Shown: piece after piece, positions 29,414-39,294 of the stretch
How positions within the stretch are numbered: the first letter of the stretch is position 1
Layout of the letters: the number at the start of each line of letters is the position of its first letter
DNA from: an uncultured Bacteroidota bacterium
Lineage (GTDB): Bacteria > Bacteroidota > Bacteroidia > Flavobacteriales > Flavobacteriaceae
DNA length: 64,000 nt
Assembly (NCBI GenBank): GCA_902526075.1
Contig: CABZJM010000004.1
Span: forward strand, 24,092-88,091
Direction of reading: 5' to 3'
Translations under genes and position numbers: made by a program
The notes under the pieces: model-generated
The model's input: only the letters and a program-made list of their open reading frames with translations
What the model was told of the DNA's origin: nothing
Database searches by the model: none

Positions 29414-31069
29414 ATGCTTAAGTCAAAACTTATATTACTAATTATTCCTCTGTTTTTTTCGTCCTCTGAAAATATAAGAACAACTCAAAAACCAGTTAAT
29501 GTTGTATGGATAAGTTGTGAGGATATGGGGCCTATATTAGGATCTTATGGGAATGACGTAGTTAAAACACCAAACCTTGATAAGCTTGCATCAGAAGGAG
29601 TTAGATATACTAATGCATATTCAACTGCTGGAGTCTGTGCCCCAAGTAGATTTTCAATTATAACAGGAATGTATTCTGCTAGACTTGGAGCACACAATAT
29701 GAGAACGGGAGATTATCATAATTATAAAACTCCTGAGCAGCTTACTTACAGAAAAGATATTGGTGTAATTGATAAGGCTGGGAAAAATATTCCAGAGTAT
29801 GAGGTAGTTCCGCCACCCTACGTTAAACCATTTACTGAGATTTTAAGAGCTAATGGATATTATTGTGCAAATAATTTTAAATGTGATTATCAATTTAATG
29901 CCCCGTTTACAGCATGGGATGAAGTATCATCAACCGTAAGTTTTCGGGATGCGCCAAAAGACAAACCATTCTTTTATGTTTGGAATACATTGTTAACTCA
30001 CGAATCTAGAATTTGGGAAAGGAGCAATAAACCACTAACTGTTAACCCTAATGATGTGGAAATTCCGTCATATTTTCCAGACATTCCACAAGTTAGAAAC
30101 GATATTGCTAGAAAGTACTCCAATATTGAAGCTATGGATGAAAAAGTAGGCGAGATAATTAGTCAGCTAAAGGAAGATGGATTATTAGAAAATACAATTA
30201 TTATGTTTTGGAGCGATCACGGGGGAAACCTACTTAGACAAAAAAGAGCTGTTGGAAATAGTGGATTAAATATTCCCTTAATAATTAGATACCCAAATAA
30301 AATAGATGCTGGAAAAGTTGATGATAGAATTGTATCTCTAATGGATTTAGGCCCTACGGTTTTATCTCTTTTAAATATTGAGCCTCCAAAACATTATGAT
30401 GGTAAGGCAATAGCTGGTAAATATGAAGAAAGTCCAAGGAAATATGCATTTGGTACTGCCGATAGATTTGACGAAAGCACAGATATGCAACGATCGGTTT
30501 TGGATGGAAGGTATGTTTACATCAAAAACTTTATGCCTGAACTACCTCTTATCTACCGAAATAAATACAGAGAAAGAATTACTATGAATTCAAAACTTAT
30601 TAAAATGGATAGTTTAGACATGTTAGAAGGAGATGCAAAATATATATTTATGAAAACAAAACCTTTTGAGGAGTTTTATGATCTTGAAACTGATCCGTAT
30701 GAGGTTAACAATATTATTGATGATCCAAAATATGTTGGTAGGATAAACAATTTTAGAGATGCTTTACAAGATTGGCAAAATGAAATTAATGATCAGGGAT
30801 TCATTCCTGAGAATAAAATAGTAGAATCATTTTGGCCAAATCTAATTCAGCCAAAAACAGAAAGTGTTGAGTTTCAAATGAGAGATGATGGTTTATATGA
30901 ACTAACCTCAATTACAAATGGAGCCTCAATAGGCTACCAAATTGAAGACCAAATAGGAACAAATAGCTGGAGTTTATATCACAAGCCAATATTGCTTGGG
31001 GACAAACAAAAAATTGTTGCGAGAGCAATTAGACTAGGATATAAAGCATCAGAAATAACATCAAACTAA
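29414..31069 (+). CDS. Exported sulfatase, CAPSR type, with C-terminal FN3-7-like domain (second of three)
   Basis: 551 residues from the ATG at 29414, which follows the previous stop by 1 nt and exposes the signal peptide MLKSKLILLIIPLFFSS; the upstream ATG at 29384 lies inside the previous gene. The formylglycine Cys is residue 75 (CAPSR). Metal-site motifs are ISCEDMG and WSDHGG. The last 65 residues or so (FQMRDDGLYELTSI onward) look like the beta-sandwich found after many Bacteroidota sulfatases of the sulfamidase-like branch. It likely attacks a sulfate at a different position from its neighbours. Confidence 0.9.
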   Translation: MLKSKLILLIIPLFFSSSENIRTTQKPVNVVWISCEDMGPILGSYGNDVVKTPNLDKLASEGVRYTNAYSTAGVCAPSRFSIITGMYSARLGAHNMRTGDYHNYKTPEQLTYRKDIGVIDKAGKNIPEYEVVPPPYVKPFTEILRANGYYCANNFKCDYQFNAPFTAWDEVSSTVSFRDAPKDKPFFYVWNTLLTHESRIWERSNKPLTVNPNDVEIPSYFPDIPQVRNDIARKYSNIEAMDEKVGEIISQLKEDGLLENTIIMFWSDHGGNLLRQKRAVGNSGLNIPLIIRYPNKIDAGKVDDRIVSLMDLGPTVLSLLNIEPPKHYDGKAIAGKYEESPRKYAFGTADRFDESTDMQRSVLDGRYVYIKNFMPELPLIYRNKYRERITMNSKLIKMDSLDMLEGDAKYIFMKTKPFEEFYDLETDPYEVNNIIDDPKYVGRINNFRDALQDWQNEINDQGFIPENKIVESFWPNLIQPKTESVEFQMRDDGLYELTSITNGASIGYQIEDQIGTNSWSLYHKPILLGDKQKIVARAIRLGYKASEITSN

Positions 31070-31076
31070 ATTTATA

Positions 31077-32516
31077 ATGAAAAAAATATTTGTAATCATC
31101 CTAGGAGTATTTCTAATATCATGTAATAATCATGTTCAAAAAAAGCATAACATACTTTTTATTTCAATTGATGATCTAAGGCCAACTATGAATTCTTATA
31201 ATTATGAAAATGAGAAAATGATTACTCCTTACATGGATAAGTTGGCTTCTGAGGGCGTACAATTTAATAATGCTTTTACAAATATTGCAGTATGTGGTGC
31301 AAGTAGAGCAAGTATTATGACTGGTGTTAGACCAAGCGAGAAGAGATTTAATGATTTTTCAACTCGAGCGTCAGTTGACGCCCCAAATGCAATTCCGCTT
31401 AATCAGATTTTTAAAGAAAACGGATATGAGACTATTTCATATGGAAAGATTTACCATCACAATGATGATTTTGCAGAGTATTGGACAGAAAAAGATAATG
31501 GTGCAGCTCAAGCTGATTTTCAAGATCCAGAATCTATAAGATTACGAGATAATGCTGAAACGGGTGAGTATGGTAAGAAAAATCCAATTGTCGAATATCC
31601 TGATGTAGATGACTTTGCATATAATGATGGAAAAATTACACTTAGGGCAATTGAAAAGTTTAAGGAATTTAGCAACAATGGAAAACCTTTTTTTATGGCA
31701 ATCGGATATGTATCTCCTCACCTACCTTTCATACAGCCTAAAAAATATTGGGATATGTATGACCATGATAAAATCAAATTAGCAGAAAACACATATCAAC
31801 CTCTGAATTCACCAGACATAGCAATTGAAGCACAACATAATTCAGCGGAACTTAGAAAAAATTACCTTGGAATTCCTGCCGAAGGATTACTGGATGAGAA
31901 ATTATCACGGGACCTTGTTCATGGTTATTATGCGAGTGTTTCCTATATGGATGCAATGATTGGAAAATTAATCCAAGGATTAGAAGAGGCTGGATTAAGA
32001 GATAATACAACAATAATTTTGTGGAGTGATCACGGATACTTTTTAGGTGAACATGGCTTTTGGTGTAAGCATAGTACTTTTTACGAAGCAGTCCAAACCC
32101 CGTTAATTATATCTTCTCCAAAATATAGTGCAAAGGATAATTCAGATTCTTTCACGGAGTTAGTTGACATATACCCCACAATTTGTGAGCTTACCGGGAT
32201 AACTCCTCCGAATTATATACAAGGACAAAGCTTAACTCCCGTTCTTGAAAATCCAAAAATTATTTTAAAAGATGAGGTTTACACAAGATATAAGCAAGGC
32301 GAAGCAGTGATAGATAAAAACTATTCTTACACTGAATTTGTATTAGGAGAAAAATATTTAGGTAATATGCTTTATGATATGCAAAACGATAAAAAGCAAA
32401 ATATTGATATTTCAAAACTCCCTGAAAATAAAGAGCTTGTTAAAAAATATAGTATTAAATTAGAAAAGATGAGAACTTATGTAAATAAGGATCCGTTTCA
32501 AAATCAATCAAATTAA
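31077..32516 (+). CDS. Sulfatase lipoprotein, CGASR type, iduronate-2-sulfatase-like (third of three)
   Basis: 479 residues. The N-terminus has a lipobox (FLISC), so the protein is membrane-anchored. The formylglycine motif is CGASR with Cys73, the C-x-A-x-R variant. ISIDDLRP and WSDHGYFLGEHGFWCKHS match the iduronate-2-sulfatase-like S1 branch, which also includes the sulfatase half of the fusion at 46240. No sorting tail. It starts 7 nt after the previous sulfatase. The position of the sulfate it removes cannot be read from sequence. Confidence 0.9.
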   Translation: MKKIFVIILGVFLISCNNHVQKKHNILFISIDDLRPTMNSYNYENEKMITPYMDKLASEGVQFNNAFTNIAVCGASRASIMTGVRPSEKRFNDFSTRASVDAPNAIPLNQIFKENGYETISYGKIYHHNDDFAEYWTEKDNGAAQADFQDPESIRLRDNAETGEYGKKNPIVEYPDVDDFAYNDGKITLRAIEKFKEFSNNGKPFFMAIGYVSPHLPFIQPKKYWDMYDHDKIKLAENTYQPLNSPDIAIEAQHNSAELRKNYLGIPAEGLLDEKLSRDLVHGYYASVSYMDAMIGKLIQGLEEAGLRDNTTIILWSDHGYFLGEHGFWCKHSTFYEAVQTPLIISSPKYSAKDNSDSFTELVDIYPTICELTGITPPNYIQGQSLTPVLENPKIILKDEVYTRYKQGEAVIDKNYSYTEFVLGEKYLGNMLYDMQNDKKQNIDISKLPENKELVKKYSIKLEKMRTYVNKDPFQNQSN

Positions 32517-32518
32517 CT

Positions 32519-35026
32519 ATGATGATTTCAAAATCTTATAAAGTATTGTGTGTATTTTTTATATTAATGTTTACAAGCAATCAGCTTATAATTGCACAGG
32601 ATTTTTATGTTTCAGATTCAAACGGTTCAGATAATTATTCAGGCACCCTTGAAGCACCCTTTAAAACAATAAATAAAGGGATTGCTATGGTTAGTGCCGG
32701 AGGAACAGTTTATGTTATGGATGGTATTTACCAAAATGAAAATTATGGCACTGTGGATCCTTCAACTAATACAAACATGGATAATCCACACGTAGTTACT
32801 GTCAATAAATCAGGTAGTGAAGGCGCATATATTACATTAAGAAATTACCCAGGACAAACACCCAAAATTCAATTTGATGGAAGAGGTGGTATAGTTATTT
32901 CAAATAACATGAATTATATAATTATCGAGGGCTTTGAAGTTGAGGGTCCTGCACAAGATATTAATTATGAAATGGCTGAGGCGGATAGAAATTATAAAAT
33001 TGAAATGGCTGAAGACGAAGATGATTCTACAAATTATAACCATTCTTATTTTGGAGGAAAAGGAATATGGGGAGGCTACGGAGCTCATCACAATATTATA
33101 ATAAGAAATAATATTGTACACGATACGTGTGGCTCTGCAATTAGATTTAATGACAGTGATCACATATTAATAGAAAACAATATAGTTTATAATTCAAACT
33201 GGTGGACTTCTTCGGCATCAAGCGCCATTGTACTAGCTGAATCCATTGCGGTTTCTGGTGATAATAGTAACGATATTAAAATGATAATTCGTGGAAATAT
33301 TGTTTATAATAATTGGAATAGAATTCGATTTTATGTGACACAACTCCCAGATAATTCAGGAAATAATAATCCAAATTATGGAACAGCAAATTTTCAATCT
33401 ATATGGGACGGCCAAGGCATTTATGTTACAAGAAGCGACCCTGAATATGCTGGAACTTTTTTATTCGAAAATAATTTGTGTTTAAATAATGGTAAAAATG
33501 GAATTAATTTTGACCATTCGCACTCAGCCTCTGCAATTTATCAAAATAATACACTTTACTATAATGGGGTCCATGAAATCATTCAGGACATATCGGAAGC
33601 TGAAGGTAATCCAGCACACAGAGGACAAAAAGTAGGTGGTATAAAAGCCAACCACGTTCTAAATGCTACCGTTGTAAATAATATTATTATGACTCGAGAT
33701 AATGAGTTTTCAGCTCTTCAATTAAATAATGTTTATGGAACTAGGGTCGCAACTGATAACATAATTGTTAATGGGACCTATGCATGGCCGGCTACTGAAA
33801 GTAATAATCTTATCAATGTTGATCCTATGTTTACTTCAGCACCTGAGACTGTGGATGGTCCACTTACTTTCGAAGGAACTAATTTTTCACTTACTGAAGG
33901 TTCTCCAGCAATAAATGCAGGAAACCCTAGTTATAGCCCTACTCATGATATTGAAGGAAATCCAAGACCAGTTTCAGCAAGTGCTATTGCGTCAACAAGT
34001 TTTGAAAATGCAACTGGCGGATGGACAGCATTTGGCTCTACAATTGAAACATCATCCGAGCAATCATTATCGGGTGATAGAAGCTTATTTACAATGGATA
34101 GGACAGCAAATTGGCATAGCCCAAGAATCGTATTAAACAATCTACTTGATCAAGGTGATACATATACATTTTATATTTGGGTTAAATTAGCTGATGGTGA
34201 GACTGGTACATCTCAGTTAACAATAAAGGATACTGATCAAAATGATTATTATAATCTAACTGATGCTATTGAGGTCTCTGATCAAGAATGGACTTTATTA
34301 ACTGCAGATTTTACACATAATATTTCAAATAATTTCTTTTTGTATGTGAAAGGACCACCTGTACAAGGTGGTGTTGGTGCCAGCTATTACATTGATGATT
34401 TTTCACTAGTTACCGAAGGCTCTGCAGCGGTTGATTTTGAAAATTCTGGTGATATAGTTGATATCGGAGCATATGAGTTTAGCACCAATGAATGTTCAAA
34501 CGACACAATACCACCGGTAATTGAATTTTCAGATTGTGGTGGGTCAGGATGTAGTTATGAATATGAAATAAATTCAACTTTTGATATAGATGATATTGAT
34601 CTTCCAACAGTAAATGACAATTGTGATAGTGACATAAGTTATGAGGTTTCTCATAATGTTGACACATCAATAATTGGAGTTTATTTTGTCACTTTTACAG
34701 CCTCTGATGATTCAGGAAATTCTGTGAGCACTCAAGTTGAGGTAACTGTTTTTGACCCACTTTCTATTTCAGAAAATAATGTTGAAAACATGTTTGTGTA
34801 TCCGAATCCTGTCAAAGACATACTTAACATTCAAAATGTTTATTCGAATTCAAAAATATCCGTGTTCGATATATTGGGTAAAAATTATGAAATAAATATT
34901 ATAAATAATTTTGAAAGTAATTCGCTTTCTATTGACACATCAGGTTTTGAAAAAGGCTTATATTTTTTAAAGCTTGAGGATATAAATACGGGACAATCAA
35001 AAATCTTTAGATTAATAAAACAATAA
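32519..35026 (+). CDS. Secreted right-handed beta-helix protein with carbohydrate-binding and T9SS domains
   Basis: 835 residues with a signal peptide ending near LIIAQ. Residues about 25-490 form a parallel beta-helix: it opens DFYVSDSNGSDNYSGTLEAP, and repeats of the type ENNIVYNS and RNNIVHDT follow. Residues about 495-650 look like a CBM4/9 or CBM22 sandwich. A HYR-like immunoglobulin-type module follows at about 660-750, and a T9SS tail (VYPNPVKDILNIQ) ends the protein. Beta-helix proteins of this layout include polysaccharide lyases and some hydrolases, but I see no diagnostic catalytic motif. It follows the three sulfatases within 2 nt. Confidence 0.75.
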   Translation: MMISKSYKVLCVFFILMFTSNQLIIAQDFYVSDSNGSDNYSGTLEAPFKTINKGIAMVSAGGTVYVMDGIYQNENYGTVDPSTNTNMDNPHVVTVNKSGSEGAYITLRNYPGQTPKIQFDGRGGIVISNNMNYIIIEGFEVEGPAQDINYEMAEADRNYKIEMAEDEDDSTNYNHSYFGGKGIWGGYGAHHNIIIRNNIVHDTCGSAIRFNDSDHILIENNIVYNSNWWTSSASSAIVLAESIAVSGDNSNDIKMIIRGNIVYNNWNRIRFYVTQLPDNSGNNNPNYGTANFQSIWDGQGIYVTRSDPEYAGTFLFENNLCLNNGKNGINFDHSHSASAIYQNNTLYYNGVHEIIQDISEAEGNPAHRGQKVGGIKANHVLNATVVNNIIMTRDNEFSALQLNNVYGTRVATDNIIVNGTYAWPATESNNLINVDPMFTSAPETVDGPLTFEGTNFSLTEGSPAINAGNPSYSPTHDIEGNPRPVSASAIASTSFENATGGWTAFGSTIETSSEQSLSGDRSLFTMDRTANWHSPRIVLNNLLDQGDTYTFYIWVKLADGETGTSQLTIKDTDQNDYYNLTDAIEVSDQEWTLLTADFTHNISNNFFLYVKGPPVQGGVGASYYIDDFSLVTEGSAAVDFENSGDIVDIGAYEFSTNECSNDTIPPVIEFSDCGGSGCSYEYEINSTFDIDDIDLPTVNDNCDSDISYEVSHNVDTSIIGVYFVTFTASDDSGNSVSTQVEVTVFDPLSISENNVENMFVYPNPVKDILNIQNVYSNSKISVFDILGKNYEINIINNFESNSLSIDTSGFEKGLYFLKLEDINTGQSKIFRLIKQ

Positions 35027-35051
35027 TATTATATAAACAAAACAATCAGTT

Positions 35052-35588
35052 ATGAAACTTACTATTAAATTTATTTTAACACTTTTTATAGTCTTCTTTT
35101 ACACTTTTTCATTTTCTCAAAAATCTTTAGAATTAAAGAATTCAGATTTGGAGAGGGTTAGTCCTGATGGTAAGTTTTGGTGGTGGAATGACGTTACGCG
35201 CAAAGGAGCTGATGCTACATTTTCTGTGGAGGATTTCGATACAAATCCGGGCAGTCAAAAGGCCCTTAAAGTACAAACTCATACGATGGGCGAAAAGGGT
35301 TATCACTTAAGTTCCCAATACAATCAAAAGTTTAAAGGAAAAGAAGGAGATGCCGTCACAATTTCTTTTCATGCCAAGAACAAAGATGGAGGAGGAAAAA
35401 TGAAATTAGTGATTCAATCTGATGTTCAAGGAAGTTATCAGGGAAAGGATTTTATTCTCTCGGAAGATTGGACCAAATATTCACATACTTTTAACTTAAA
35501 ATCTAATAGCTCAAATCAAGCAATAAGATTTTGGTATATGACTGAGGGAACAGAATTTTTCTTAGACGACGTATCAATATCAAAATAA
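35052..35588 (+). CDS. Stand-alone secreted CBM4/9-like protein, paralogue of the GH30 N-terminal module
   Basis: 178 residues: a signal peptide (ending FSFSQ) plus one beta-sandwich of about 155 residues. Its last 60 residues match the module at the front of the GH30 enzyme at 31 of 60 positions without gaps, by manual alignment (for example QSDV-GSYQG, KYSHTF, RFWYM, LDDVSIS). There is no catalytic domain, T9SS tail or lipobox, so it may be periplasmic. It may bind the same glycan as the GH30 enzyme and hold it for transport or for other enzymes. Confidence 0.8.
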   Translation: MKLTIKFILTLFIVFFYTFSFSQKSLELKNSDLERVSPDGKFWWWNDVTRKGADATFSVEDFDTNPGSQKALKVQTHTMGEKGYHLSSQYNQKFKGKEGDAVTISFHAKNKDGGGKMKLVIQSDVQGSYQGKDFILSEDWTKYSHTFNLKSNSSNQAIRFWYMTEGTEFFLDDVSISK

Positions 35589-35623
35589 ATTATTAAATTA
35601 TTAATTATAAAAACAAATTAATT

Positions 35624-38600
35624 ATGAATAAACTTTACTCAATCATTGTAGCTTTATTGATGTTTTTCAATTTAAGCTTATTTGCCCAAGATAGCCCACC
35701 TTGGGATTTTAACGGAACTGATCATGGCTTTGTTGCACAAAATTATGCATCATTATTAGTGGGCGACTCTTATGTTACTTTTACCTTGACTGATGCTGAT
35801 GGAGATGGAGATGCTGAGTCTGCAAACTCAAATTTCAGAAATTTAGACGCAGGAATTGACACGTCTTTAGGTGGTTTTATTGCAATCACGATGAAAAATG
35901 AAACTGCCAACAACAAAATGCAGGCAATCATTGGTACACCAGGTGGTGGTTGTGGATGTTATGTAAATTTTGAAACGCTTACTGCTAATGACGAAGATTT
36001 TGTAACTCATTATATAAATGTGGGTGCAAACTCAAATTGGACCGGAACAATTAGTGAAATAATTTTTAGGTTTAAAAAAGGTAATGGAGTCAACAATCAG
36101 ACTTTTGCAGGAGATATTTTGATAGATCATATTGAAATTGTAGAATCAATTCCTGCTACTCCAAGAGTTGACTATACATTTGATGATACTTCCGATAGCG
36201 AAGGTTTTTCTGGAGTTAATGGTATTACACTTACACAGCCAGTAGCTGGCGAACTACATTTAGATATAGCTGCTCAGAGCCCATATCCAAAGTTGGAGCA
36301 AACAGGCCTTTACAGCGTTGATGCTGATACGTATAAATATGCGCAAGTAACATTGATAAATAATTCACCAAAGAATAAGCTAACCCTTGTTTCACCCAGT
36401 GGTGGAAACCAGTATTCAACTAGGGATATGGTAGCAAATGATGGTGTTGTTCAAACATACGAGTTAGACCTAACTGCTTTAACAAATTGGAACGGCACTC
36501 AAGCAAATTGGTGGCTTCAACTAGTTGAAAATCCAGGGGATGGACCAGTCGCATCAGCAGGTATTATTGACATTCAGCAAATTTTATTTGCTACTGAATC
36601 TATTATGCCCCCAGTCTTAGCTTGTGATGAAACTTACTCATATACTTACGGTAACAATGAGTCTGGAACATTATTTAGTGCTTCAAACCCTGGTGGAGAA
36701 GTAACGGTAACGGTAACTGGTTCAACAGAAAATAATTATGATGACTTAATCATGACAGATGGTGCTGGAAATGTATTGTATAGTGCTTCTGGTGATCATA
36801 CTGGTCAGGCAATTACTTCTACTGATGGTACAATCTATGTAGAAATTGATTCTGACGGTTCTGTTAGTGGATTTACACTTGACTTTGCTGTCACTTGTCC
36901 TGCAGCAACAACAAATGTTACATTCAGTGTAAATACTGAGAACATTGAAGTAGGTGCAAATGGTATCTATGTTGGTGGTGGAGTTCTTGGTGGTTCTGAC
37001 GCTTACGCATTATCAGATGATGATGGTGATGGTGTTTGGGTAACTACTATTGCTTTAGCACCTGGTACTACAGGAAACTACATATTCTTTAATAGCCCTA
37101 ACGGTTCATCTGACTGGGGAACAAAAGAAAATTTAAATGGTCAAGATTGTGCTGATCCAGCCAACTATGATGATAGAATCTTAGATCCAGTAGGAGAAGA
37201 AGATTATACATTATTACACTGCTTTGGAGAATGTTCAGGTAATGGTACAGGCGAATGTCCTGCTCCATCAACTACTTATGACGTTACATTCAATGTAAAC
37301 ATGAGTAACTATCCTGGAGGATTAGCTGACAGTGATATCGTTTACTTAAACGGTAACTTTGTTGGATGGTGTGGAGACTGTACTCCAATGAACGACGATG
37401 ATGGAGACGGAATTTGGACTGTAACAATTGCATTAGAAGATGGTGACTATGAATATAAGTTCACTATTAACGGATGGAGTGTTCAGGAAGAATTTGGATC
37501 AATCGGAGCTGTTGAAGGTTGTACAGTTACTGATGGTACATATACCAACAGAGCATTTACAGTCGCTGGTGCTGATATGACATTAGAAACAGTATTCTGG
37601 AACTTATGTCCTGGCGAAACACCTGGTCAAGTTTACAATGTAACATTTGCTGTTGATACAGCTAATATTACCGTTGGTGATAGTGGTATGTATTTAGGTG
37701 GTGGTGCATTTGGAGACGCACAAGGTCACGCAATGTCCGATGACGACGGAGACGGAGTATATGAGGTTACACTTGAGGTTAATACAGATCAAGTTGGAGC
37801 GAATTATATATTCTTAAACGGACCTAATGACGGTGGTGACTGGGGAGCTAAGGAAGACTTAGCTGGCCAAGAATGTGCTGACGTAAACAACTATAATGAT
37901 AGAATGCTACCTGAATTTGATGGCGATACATACTTATTACACTGCTTCGGAGATTGCTCTGGTGATGGTGTAGGTTGTGCTGCTACTGAAGATGGTATGA
38001 TGGTTCTACAAGGTATCATTGACTTTACAGTTCCTAGTGCTGGTTCTGACGGAAAAGCGATTCATGTACTTGTTACTGAAGATATCGCTGACCTGTCTAA
38101 CTATGGAATAGGTGTTGCTAACAACGGTGGTGGTACCGATGGTGAAGAATATATCTTCCCAGAAGGTTCAGCTACTGCTGGTCAACATATATTAGTTGCT
38201 AGATCTCTGGAAGCCATGGAAGCTTATGGAATGACTGGCTTTGACCAAGTACTACAAGCAAGTAGTGATATTTCACAAAATGGTGATGATGCTATCGAGC
38301 TTTACTTTGGCGGAGGTGTTATCGAAGTATTCGGTGATGTTGATGTTGATGGTACTGGTGAAGCATGGGAATACATGGATTCTTGGGCATATAAAGTTGA
38401 AGGAGCGTGGACGTATGGTGAAGTTAACTGTACTGACGGTTCAGAAACAACATGTGATTCAGGATGTCCATATCCATTTGTAGAATGTGCTGCCCCTGTA
38501 ACATTCCCATTGTGTGAAGACTTTGAGGATGGAACTGAAGGATGGACATTTGTTGACCTAGGAGGTTTAGATTCTGATTGGCTAATTGATACTCCAGCAA

Positions 38601-39223
38601 ATGGAGATTCAGCTGCTGCATTAGGTCACGGTTACTTACCTTCAACTGCTGCATATGATGACTGGGCAATTTCCCCATCATATGATACATCAGGTTTAAC
38701 TGAAGGAACAGCAACTGTATCCTACTTTGAATATCTAAACTGGTCAGCTGATGCTACTGCACACAACGTATGGTACGCAACTGATTATGCAGGTGATCCA
38801 ACAACTGCTACATGGGTATTATTAAATGATGTAATCGGTACTGATGCTGAAGATGTATTTGTACAGAGAACATTTAGTATACCAAGTGCTGAAAGTGTTG
38901 TAATTGGATTCCAGTATAATAGTACTTATGGTGCTGATTGGAACATCGATGACATCTGTATAGATGGTACATTATCTACAAGTAATAATGAAATACTTGA
39001 TATGATGATTTATCCTAACCCAGTTGATGGTAACTATGTTACTATTGTAACTCCGGTACAAGGATCTAAGGAAATTCAAGTATTTACTGTAACTGGTAGA
39101 AAAGTAATGGATACTGTTATTAATGGAAACACACTTGATGTGAGTTCATTCAATAGTGGTTTCTATATGCTGAAAGTTACAGTTGATGGACAAAGTAAAG
39201 TATCTAAACTAGTTGTTAGATAA
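35624..39223 (+). CDS. Large T9SS-secreted multi-domain glycan-binding surface protein
   Basis: 1199 residues with a signal peptide (ending LSLFAQ). Modules I can separate: two jelly-roll-like domains (about 25-175 and 180-325), a CUB-like domain (about 335-425) and three Asp-rich sandwich repeats (about 430-785). A lamin-tail-like domain (about 790-960), a MAM-like choice-of-anchor domain (about 965-1120) and a T9SS tail (IYPNPVDGNYVTIV) follow. No catalytic motif is evident. Its place between susCD and the enzymes is where SusE/F-type or other surface glycan-binding proteins usually sit. A strong terminator follows the gene. Confidence 0.7.
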   Translation: MNKLYSIIVALLMFFNLSLFAQDSPPWDFNGTDHGFVAQNYASLLVGDSYVTFTLTDADGDGDAESANSNFRNLDAGIDTSLGGFIAITMKNETANNKMQAIIGTPGGGCGCYVNFETLTANDEDFVTHYINVGANSNWTGTISEIIFRFKKGNGVNNQTFAGDILIDHIEIVESIPATPRVDYTFDDTSDSEGFSGVNGITLTQPVAGELHLDIAAQSPYPKLEQTGLYSVDADTYKYAQVTLINNSPKNKLTLVSPSGGNQYSTRDMVANDGVVQTYELDLTALTNWNGTQANWWLQLVENPGDGPVASAGIIDIQQILFATESIMPPVLACDETYSYTYGNNESGTLFSASNPGGEVTVTVTGSTENNYDDLIMTDGAGNVLYSASGDHTGQAITSTDGTIYVEIDSDGSVSGFTLDFAVTCPAATTNVTFSVNTENIEVGANGIYVGGGVLGGSDAYALSDDDGDGVWVTTIALAPGTTGNYIFFNSPNGSSDWGTKENLNGQDCADPANYDDRILDPVGEEDYTLLHCFGECSGNGTGECPAPSTTYDVTFNVNMSNYPGGLADSDIVYLNGNFVGWCGDCTPMNDDDGDGIWTVTIALEDGDYEYKFTINGWSVQEEFGSIGAVEGCTVTDGTYTNRAFTVAGADMTLETVFWNLCPGETPGQVYNVTFAVDTANITVGDSGMYLGGGAFGDAQGHAMSDDDGDGVYEVTLEVNTDQVGANYIFLNGPNDGGDWGAKEDLAGQECADVNNYNDRMLPEFDGDTYLLHCFGDCSGDGVGCAATEDGMMVLQGIIDFTVPSAGSDGKAIHVLVTEDIADLSNYGIGVANNGGGTDGEEYIFPEGSATAGQHILVARSLEAMEAYGMTGFDQVLQASSDISQNGDDAIELYFGGGVIEVFGDVDVDGTGEAWEYMDSWAYKVEGAWTYGEVNCTDGSETTCDSGCPYPFVECAAPVTFPLCEDFEDGTEGWTFVDLGGLDSDWLIDTPANGDSAAALGHGYLPSTAAYDDWAISPSYDTSGLTEGTATVSYFEYLNWSADATAHNVWYATDYAGDPTTATWVLLNDVIGTDAEDVFVQRTFSIPSAESVVIGFQYNSTYGADWNIDDICIDGTLSTSNNEILDMMIYPNPVDGNYVTIVTPVQGSKEIQVFTVTGRKVMDTVINGNTLDVSSFNSGFYMLKVTVDGQSKVSKLVVR
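36911..37980 (+). repeat. Three tandem DDDGDG-containing modules within the 1199-residue protein
   Basis: Three modules of about 115 residues each. The first (about 36911-37260) and third (about 37631-37980) are close: both have VGGG/LGGG, LSDDDGDGV or MSDDDGDGV, the NYIF-LN/FN-P region, the DWG-KE-L-GQ-CAD motif and LLHCFG-CSG. The middle one differs (YLNGNFVGWCGDC, KFTINGW) and resembles a starch-binding-type sandwich. Acidic DxDxDG motifs suggest calcium binding. Duplication and divergence of one glycan-binding unit is the simplest explanation. Confidence 0.7.
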
Positions 39224-39245
39224 TTTATTAAGCCTATAAATAAAG

Positions 39246-39278
39246 AATGCCAGATAAATTTTTATCTGGCATTTTTTT
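39246..39278 (+). terminator. Intrinsic terminator after the multi-domain surface protein gene
   Basis: The arms 39246-39258 and 39261-39273 are perfect complements (13 bp; sterically the top pair or two would open into the loop). A run of T residues follows (39272-39278). The GH10 gene begins only 17 nt downstream, so GH10, the transporter and GH43 either rely on read-through or on RNA processing. Confidence 0.9.
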
Positions 39279-39294
39279 AATAATTTAAACCAAT

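Noticed and set aside
38424..38714. Antisense open frame (96 codons) within the multi-domain surface protein gene
   Set aside because: The product is dominated by Gln, Leu, His and Met, a usual result of reading the opposite strand of an Asp/Gly/Ala-rich coding region.
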